A DNA stretch of 64,000 nt from Pseudopithomyces maydicus (lineage: Eukaryota > Ascomycota > Dothideomycetes > Pleosporales > Didymosphaeriaceae): NCBI GenBank assembly GCA_026873275.1, contig JANTUC010000001.1:248001-312000 (forward strand), read 5' to 3'. Below the pieces are notes generated by a model that was not told where the DNA came from, did not search any database, and saw only the letters and a list, made by a program, of their open reading frames with translations. Made by a program: the position numbers and the translations under genes. Below are positions 57,198-64,000 of this stretch, piece by piece; positions within the stretch are counted from its first letter, which is position 1; each line of letters starts with the position of its first letter.

Positions 57198-58974
57198 TCA
57201 CATTTCCATGTCACCGCCGTTGGCAAAGTTGAAGTTTTGCTGCTGTTGCTGCTGCTGCGGTTGACCAAAGCCGAAGTGGCCATCCTGTGTAACTTGAGGT
57301 CCGGTACCCTCCATGTTCTCGGCTTCTCCATCCTCGTCAGAGAAGTACTTCTCGATGATGTTGTATGCCTTCATGTAAATTTCCTCGTTGGCGTTGTTCT
57401 GGCAGTCGTGAATCTTTTCCATGCCGCCGCATTCTTCAATGAAGAGAGCGTAGCGGTTGATGGGTTCGCCAGCGTCATTTCCAGACTCCTTGTCCATTTC
57501 ACCCACTTTAAGGATGTTCTCAAGACCGTCGAGAGCGACTTGGATAATCTTGTTGTCAGGGCATGCAAGCAAGTCACACAGGGGCTTGATGCAGCCCATC
57601 TCAACGAGGAATCGGATCTGAGCAGGCCTCTGAAGACCGCCAGAGGTGGCGTTGGAGATGGCCCAGCAAGCCTCCTTTCGGGTCTTGAAGTCGCCGTTCT
57701 GGAGGAGGTGAATGAGCGGCTTGACGATGTTTGCATCGATGACGGCCTGGATCTGGGTCGAGTTGCCGGCAGTGATGTTGGAGATGGTCCAGCAGGCCTC
57801 TTTGCGGATACCATCCTTAGTAGAGCTCAGAAGCGACAACAGAGCAGGGAGAGCACCGCAGTTGATAATAACCTGAGTTTGGACGTCATCGCCAGTGACT
57901 ATGTTGCCAACGGATCGAAGGGCGGGGGTTTGGACGGAGGTGGAAGCGTGCATCAATAGCTCGACGAGGCGGCGAGGGATACCGGCCTCAATAACCGCTT
58001 GGATCTTGTCGTTAGCGCCATCCGACAGGTACGAAATGGCCCAGCATGCGTCGATGAGGACTTCGTCGTCAAGGGAGTACACGAGCTTTGCCAGGACAGG
58101 AAGCGCGGGGGCAATCTAGACGGTTTAGCACATGTTCTTCGGAGACTGCGATGATGGTACTTACGGTCTGCCAGTCAGGCTGGGGGTCTTGCCACGGCAG
58201 AAGTTGCTCAAGGTCCATGTAGCGTTCCGCAGCATGCTCAGCTTGCGGCTGTCACCAAGCAGGTTGATAAGCGGGCGAAGAGCGCCAGCCTGCAGGACAA
58301 AGTCACGGCAGGCAGGGCTGTCACCGGCGATGTTTCCAAGGGCCCAGACGGCCTGCTCGCGCACATCGGGCTCGTGGCTGCTCAAGAGCTCGACGAAGAT
58401 GGGGACGGCGCCGGCCTCGATGACGACCTGGGTCTGCTGTGCGGACCCGGAGGCGATGTTGGTAAGTGCCCATGCGGCCTCGAACTGGACGAGTGTGTGT
58501 GGCGATCGGAGGAACTCGACGAAGCGGCCCACGACACCGGTCTCGATGACCTTCTCGATGGGAGGGTTGCGCTCCTTGGACAGCAGCTTGCGGAACTTGG
58601 TCGTGGCTTGGATCTGCTCGTCGATCTGCTCGGAAAAGACGCCCTTGACCATCTGGGGGAGCTCCTCTTGCAACTGCAGGGTTTTGTTAGCAGGCAGTCT
58701 GGCAGCAAGCACTTGCGGCGCAAGTAGTGAGGGGTAACCATACCTGGCCCTCGATGTTGGTGCCCTCATCGTCGCTGTCGGGCGCCGCACCGAGAGAGGC
58801 GCCAGGCTGATCGCGGCCGGCGATACCTCGTCGCTTTGCGAGGTTCTCCTCACGCTTTGCCTTGCGGATCTCGACCTGTTGCTCCTCGCGGCGGCGGCGG
58901 AGCTCGTCAGGCTTGAAGGCGCTCTTTGCCTTGAACGTCGTGCGACGGTGCTCGGGGATGTACTTGTCGGCCAT
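57198..58974 (-). CDS. Importin alpha
   Basis: 552 residues in three exons; introns 58674-58743 (70 nt) and 58116-58164 (49 nt). The N-terminal IBB domain (RRTTFKAKSAFKPDELRRRR ... KRR) is followed by ten armadillo repeats with the NLS-groove Trp-Asn pairs (FEAAWALTNIASG, EQAVWALGNIAGD, RNATWTLSNFCRG, IDACWAISYLSDG, KEACWTISNITAG, KEACWAISNATSG), an acidic end and a poly-Gln stretch (57238-57268). It carries classical NLS cargo into the nucleus with importin beta. One base is missing in the G5 run 58182-58186: RGKTP must continue QPDWQT, a near-invariant motif, before the donor GTAAGT. As written, the frame ends after CRGKTPSLTGRP. It shares a 385-bp bidirectional promoter with pot1. Confidence 0.97.
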
Positions 58975-59359
58975 GTTGTGCAGATGTCAACGGGTTTCTG
59001 GTCGACGGTGCTGAGGAGTGTTGTGGGCGAGCGGCCTTTTGTATGTTTGGAGGGGAGATTATTGCTCGTGGGGTCCCTGGTGAAAAGCGGCAAGAGTGCA
59101 CTAACGCCGCTTCCGCTTCAGGCTACGCGCTTGGCAGCAGTCGCGTCTGCCCCAGAACACCTTGCCCGCTCGAACAAACGTCTCGCCCGCGCTGCCTTCG
59201 AGCACCTGGTTACCCACGGCACTTACTTGCATGTGCGCTCACGTCATACTGCTTGGCCGTCCGAGACCTGTGCATCGAGTGGTGCACGTGACGTTGCCTG
59301 GCCGCCTCGACAACACCCGCGACTTGCTTGCGATCCACCACGCTAGCCCGTTCTAGACA
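58975..59359. promoter_or_regulatory. Bidirectional promoter, importin alpha and pot1
   Basis: 385 bp between two divergent start codons. No TATA box is seen, as expected for housekeeping genes. Confidence 0.6.
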
Positions 59360-61368
59360 ATGGTTCTTCCGGATGGCTTCGTCCCCCTGCGAGACGTCTT
59401 GAGTTGCACCGACGAAAGTTACTTCATCGGTGCTGTCACCAAAATCCAGGCTCCTGTGCCTGTTGACAAACTCGGCCAGGACCATGCCATCCACTTTACC
59501 ATCCAAGACAAGTTCCCCGGAGACGAAAAAGACAGCGTAGCCTGCATCTTGAAGCGAAAGAAAGAGTGTCTGCCAGCGGGCGACCCCGGAGATGTGGTAA
59601 TTTTACGTGGCATGAAGTTGGAAATATTGGGAGATAAGAACACAAAAACCCTTGTTAATGCCTCTGAGTTCCACTCAGAGGCCTTGTTCTTTCCATCGAG
59701 AAGCATACCTGCCTCCGGAGGTGCTGCCAAACCGCCCTTCAAAGCCATGGTTGGTAGTCGGCCTCCAAGTCTTGCCGAGCAGCTTGCTGTAATCAACATG
59801 AAGGCACTGGCCGCACCCCTTCTGGAACAGCTGAAAGATCCCAAGGCCATGTTCTTGGCCCGACTTGGATCAAAGGCTACCAATCCCAAGAGAGGCAAGA
59901 GACAGTCTTTAATCAGCAACATGACCTTCAATCTGTTTTACGACCTTGTTGGTGAAGTGGTTAAAACATTCTGGGTCGACAATTCCGTTGATCTCTATGT
60001 GACCGACTACACTACGAACACTGATCTTTTCTTATACGAGGAAAAGACCGAGATCGAGTCTTGGAGCGGCCCTAAGAAGCCTTGGCCGGGCCCATTCGGC
60101 CAAATGACGATACAGGTTCGCTGCTATGAGCCTCATGCTGGAGCAGCGCGTGAGCTTAAGGAGGGTGACTTTGTGTTTCTGCAGAATATTCGGACCAAAC
60201 TTTCACAGATGAACAAGTTGGAGGGTGCTATTCACGAAGACCCGCAGTACCCCAGTAAAATCGGCGTTCGCAAATGCACCCATCAATTACAGCTAGGGGA
60301 ACTCAAGGAACGGAAGGCAGAGTACGAGAAGAAACGGAGCGCCATCTTGCTTGCCTGGGATGATTCAAATACTTCCAAGAAGCTATCAGCTATCGCCTCA
60401 AAGAAAAAGCTTAGTAAAGCACAGAAAAGACGCTTGCACAAGGAGCAATTGCAGAAAGAAATCGAGAAAAAATCTATAGAAAAAGAGAAGGTCGTCAAAG
60501 GGTTGAACAATAACGGTAAGTACGTTCCATTGCTCAGCCTGACACAGTTAAGCTCATGTTTCTAGTATGTGCTGGCGACAAGGATGTAGGCCTCTCGACC
60601 GTTGATGAGATTGTGAATAATCCTCATCTCAAAACTATCACAGAACACGGCAAAGAGCTGGCTCTACCCTTTGTCAATTCCAGATACCGGGCTCGGTTGC
60701 GAGTCGTCGACCACTGGCCTACCAAGCTTGAGAATTTTTGCAGGAGCACGAACACCCCAGAGACAAGCCAGGCATCAGCTTCAACTTCTTCGAATGGCGG
60801 ATCACAGTTGTTGGAGAATTCTGAGCGCTCTGACAGGTTCAAATGGCATTTTTTTCTTCTAGTGGAAGATGCAGATGCGCCCAAAGGCAGTACGCCGACT
60901 CGTTTCCCACTGACTATCGACACAGCGCGAGCACAATGTCTGTTCAAGATGGACCCTTGCGAGTAAGTGCAAACTTTATACTGCGCCGTTGTCATCTGAC
61001 GATTTTGTAGCCTTTCAGCGCGTGCATCTAAGCTTCGTGAACTAGAAGAAAAACTTTTCGTCTTGTGGGGTAATCTACATGAGCGAAAGATGGCATTGAA
61101 GAAAGAAGGCATTGATCTCCCATTGAAGGTTGGTGATGAAAAGTTGGGATTGAGCAATATGCCGTTTGAGTGCTGCATTGAGGAATACGGTGTTCTGGTT
61201 AACGAGAGAGGTATTCCGTATACCGATAGCGAGATCAAAGCCCTGGTCAAGTGCATGAGCCAGCCTGACACAGAGGAGGGCATAGCTGCTGTGAAGATCA
61301 TGGGAAACCCAAAGATGTGGAAGCGCACCTGGAGCCCCCACAACACCACTATCAAAAGTGATTTTTAA
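59360..61368 (+). CDS. pot1: Pot1 telomere-binding protein
   Basis: 636 residues in three exons; introns 60516-60565 (50 nt) and 60963-61010 (48 nt, branch ctgac). The N-terminal OB fold (FVPLRDVLSCTDESYFIGAV ... DKFPGDEKDSVACILKRKK ... GDVVILRGMK) is the Pot1 telomeric ssDNA-binding fold; a second OB-type region contains SVDLYVTDYTTNTDLF and GDFVFLQNIRTKL. A Lys/Glu-rich coiled stretch (about 60300-60500) precedes the C-terminal domain, which in fungi recruits shelterin partners. Pot1 caps the single-stranded G-tail and regulates telomerase. The start is ATG 59360 with a clean leader. No frame disruption. Confidence 0.92.
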
Positions 61369-61922
61369 TGGCTTGAAGCGCCGACTTGTCATGTTTCAGC
61401 GGTGTCCGTCCTTTGGCCATTGAGGTGCGTCGGGTGTTTTTACGTGTTGGTGGTTCCTTTGGTGCATGATACCCGGGGAATTTAGTAGGAATAGTTACTT
61501 TTAATATCCCCTCACTTGATATAGGCTTGCGAGGCGTCCAAGAAAAGCCTTTTTCCATGCCGTCTCTATATATTCTATACTGCCTGCCCAGATACCCTAG
61601 ATAAGAATGGTTTGGATTACACATGCAATTAGGGGCGTTTACACCCGGTATGCTTCTATGTTTGTGTGCAAAACTGCTGCGGGACAAATCAACGGAGCAG
61701 ATTTTGAAATATGGATACTGAGCAGGTAGCATTTCTTACCACCATCAAAGCGGATCCAATGTTTGATACTGAAATATACCTCCAAGTGAGTTGGCCTTAT
61801 CGATAGTCTACATAGTGTAGGCCCAAGCTCGGATCCTGGACTAGTCGCGTCATCCGCTATCGCCGCACCTCCGACAAACGAATCCATCTGCACGTCGCAG
61901 CGTCACCAGTTTCTCATCTCCA
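61369..61922. other. Intergenic, pot1 3' end and cul4 promoter
   Basis: About 550 bp with no supportable gene. Confidence 0.5.
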
Positions 61923-64000
61923 ATGTCCTCAGCGCAGGCAACGCAGGCCGAAAAGAAACGCAAGCACTCGGACCGGACCATCAAAGAGCTCTTCACCTCG
62001 CAGCAGAAGCCCAACGTGGGCACAGCTCCCCTCTCGCCATCCTCAAAGCGCCCAAAGCTCGGTAGCTCACCGGCCGAGGTTGCACCTACACCCGACAAAG
62101 CCATGAGTGCTGCCAGCATGTATCACTTCCCTAGCAAAAAGGGAGGCGCAACCATGCCTGAGGTCATAGACCTGGCCTCCAGCCCGGAGAACAGCCCTGC
62201 AAGAAAGAATGGAGTCAGGAAGGCGACACCAAATATAAGTGCTACTGCTGGCCCCAAGAAGCTGCTGGTCAAGAACTTCCGACCCACGCGAATGGTCGAT
62301 CCCAAGGTGTTCCTGGACCAGACATGGGAGAAAGTAGACGCTGCGTTGGAGACCATCTTCCAACAGTGCAAGATTAACTTCAGCCTGGAGGAGCTCTACA
62401 GAGGCGTGGAGAACATTTGCCGTCAGGGAATGGCTGTCGAAGCGAAGAAGCGGCTAGTTGCAAGGTGTAAGACATATGTGGACGGGCCTCTGAAAGAGGG
62501 TGTTGAGCAGATGCTTGGAAGGCAGAATGTCGATGTTTTGAGGGCGACATTGCAGGCTTGGGCAACTTGGAACAGTCAACTTGTAAGTCCTGCGCCGAAT
62601 CGCGAAGACTTGTAAGGTTCGGAACACCTGACATTGCCCAGAGATACATTGATTGGATCTTCTGTTACCTCGATCGCTCGTACTTGCTACCCAAACAGGA
62701 ATCTCTCCGTGATATAACAGTTAAGCTCTTCCGCTCTATCCTTTTTGAGCACGCCAAACTAAACCCGCGAATTGTCGACGGCGCATGTGATCTCATCGCG
62801 ATTGACCGCGCCGGTGACGATCTCGACCGCGAGATGTTCTCTAGAACAGTTTCGATGTTCTATGATATGCATGTTTACACTCAGCACTTCGAGCCGCGTA
62901 TGCTAGAGTTCAGCCAGACCTATGTCATGGAATTCGCGGACAAGGCAAGCGCCGAGCAGACCTTGTCGGAATATGTGAAGAGTGCACAGTCATTGATGAA
63001 GAGAGAAATCGAGAGAGTGGAGCTGTTCCGTTTGGATGGATCGACTAAACGAGATCTTCTTATACTACTAGAAGATCATCTCATCTCCCGCAAAGAGTCA
63101 AAATTGATTAACCAAGACGAATTTGCCGATTTGCTTGAAGACAATGCCGTTGAGGATCTCGAACGATTATACACTCTCTTAGAGCGACGAAAGTTAGGAG
63201 TGAACCTTCGGCCAGCTTTCATGAAATGGATAGAAGATACCGGGACTGCCATAGTTTTCGAAGAGAAAGAGCAGGATAGTATGGTCGTGAAACTCCTGAC
63301 CATGAAGCGCCAGTTGGACACGATCTGGAAGATATCGTTCCATCGGAGTTCGGCATTGGGCCACGGCCTGCGTGAAGCATTCGAAATCTTCATGAACAAG
63401 ACGAAGAAGTCCAACACAACATGGAACACGGATAATTCCAAACCCGGGGAGATGATAGCGAAGTATGTGGACATGCTACTTAGGGGCGGAGCGAAGGCCA
63501 TTCCTGCGCAGCTGAGTCGAAAGACGGAGAAACCCGTAGAAGTGAATGCTGAAGAGGATAACGAGGATGTGGTTTTCGATGAAGATACAGAAGTCAACAA
63601 CCAACTTGACCAAGTGCTCGATCTTTTCCGTTTTGTACACGGTAAAGCGGTTTTTGAAGCCTTTTACAAGAAAGATCTTGCGCGGCGGTTGTTATTGGGT
63701 CGAAGCGCTAGCGCAGATGCGGAGCGTAGTATGCTGTCACGACTCAAAACAGGTACTAGGCTCGATTCTCGTCCTTTTGTTCAGCCGATGCTAATTGTGC
63801 CCTAGAATGCGGTGCTGGATTTACAGCAAATCTTGAACAAATGTTCAAAGATATCGAATTGTCACGCGAAGAGATGTCATCTTACAAGATGATAGCTGAA
63901 GAACGGAACGAGAAGCACGCTATCGACCTTACCGTCAACGTTCTTTCTGCTTCATCATGGCCAACTTATGCCACAGTTCCTGTAATCATTCCGCGGCAGA
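61923..64000 (+). CDS. cul4: Cullin 4 (partial, right edge)
   Basis: About 655 residues are present before the window ends; introns 62583-62641 (59 nt) and 63753-63805 (53 nt). A ~130-residue Ser/Pro/Lys-rich N-terminal extension with an NLS-like SSKRPKL is followed by the cullin repeats: KNFRPTRMVDPKVFLDQTWEK, YIDWIFCYLDRSYL, KLFRSILFEHAKLNPRIVDG, and the start of the cullin homology domain (FEAFYKKDLARRLLLGRSA; ECGAGFTANLEQMFKDIELS). Sequence features and the long extension favour Cul4, the DDB1-linked ubiquitin ligase scaffold that in fungi also acts in DNA repair and heterochromatin (CLRC/Dcdc). The neddylation domain lies beyond base 64000. Confidence 0.93.

Noticed and set aside
1..64000. 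CRISPR arrays, operons, ribosome-binding sites, insertion sequences, tRNA genes
   Set aside because: The window is fungal nuclear DNA. I saw no regularly spaced repeats with unique spacers, no intact transposon and no convincing tRNA cloverleaf by eye, though a covariance search was not possible.

Overview
This 64-kb window is nuclear DNA of a filamentous ascomycete (Pezizomycotina; gene content would fit a Dothideomycete, but I cannot fix the class). Evidence: dense genes on both strands with short spliceosomal introns (43-195 nt, most near 50 nt, with GTRAGT-type donors, CTAAC/CTGAC-like branch sites close to the acceptor), an isolated 5S rRNA gene, an ERMES subunit (Mdm34), SAGA Spt8, a fungal Zn2Cys6 regulator, and plant-cell-wall enzymes (AA9 LPMO with CBM1, GH12).

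Layout. 1-21.3 kb: type II myosin heavy chain (-, runs off the left edge) divergent from a Red1/ZFC3H1-like RNA-elimination scaffold (+), then a divergent Arf-like GTPase (+), a large secreted Lys/Ser-rich protein of unknown function (-), an F-box/2EXR-like protein (+) and a Zn2Cys6 transcription factor (-). 21-30 kb: secreted M14 carboxypeptidase (+), ECM15-type thiamine-binding-fold protein (+), mdm34 (+), and an unrecognised membrane-anchored ectodomain protein (-). 30.2-33.4 kb: gene-poor DNA with duplicated segments. 33-37 kb: GH12 glucanase and AA9 LPMO (+). 37-51 kb: ZNFX1/Upf1-like helicase (-), spt8 (+), ipk1 (+), a UPF0643 protein (+) and a DeSI-thioredoxin-PUL fusion (-). 51-54.6 kb: a small cysteine-containing secreted protein and a GPI-anchored-type protein (both -), then the 5S rRNA gene (+). 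54.8-64 kb: dug3 (-), importin alpha (-), pot1 (+) and cullin 4 (+, cut by the right edge).

The genes form no biosynthetic cluster. They are mostly housekeeping genes (cytokinesis, RNA surveillance, chromatin, telomere, nuclear import, ubiquitin/SUMO turnover, inositol phosphate and glutathione metabolism) interspersed with secreted proteins. The most striking window-wide observation is that twelve places in nine genes need exactly one added base to keep a conserved reading frame, nearly all in C or G runs. This includes a break inside a highly conserved importin alpha motif, so the pattern looks like systematic homopolymer under-calling in the assembly rather than nine decayed genes. Coordinates of coding regions below span start to stop with introns given in the text.
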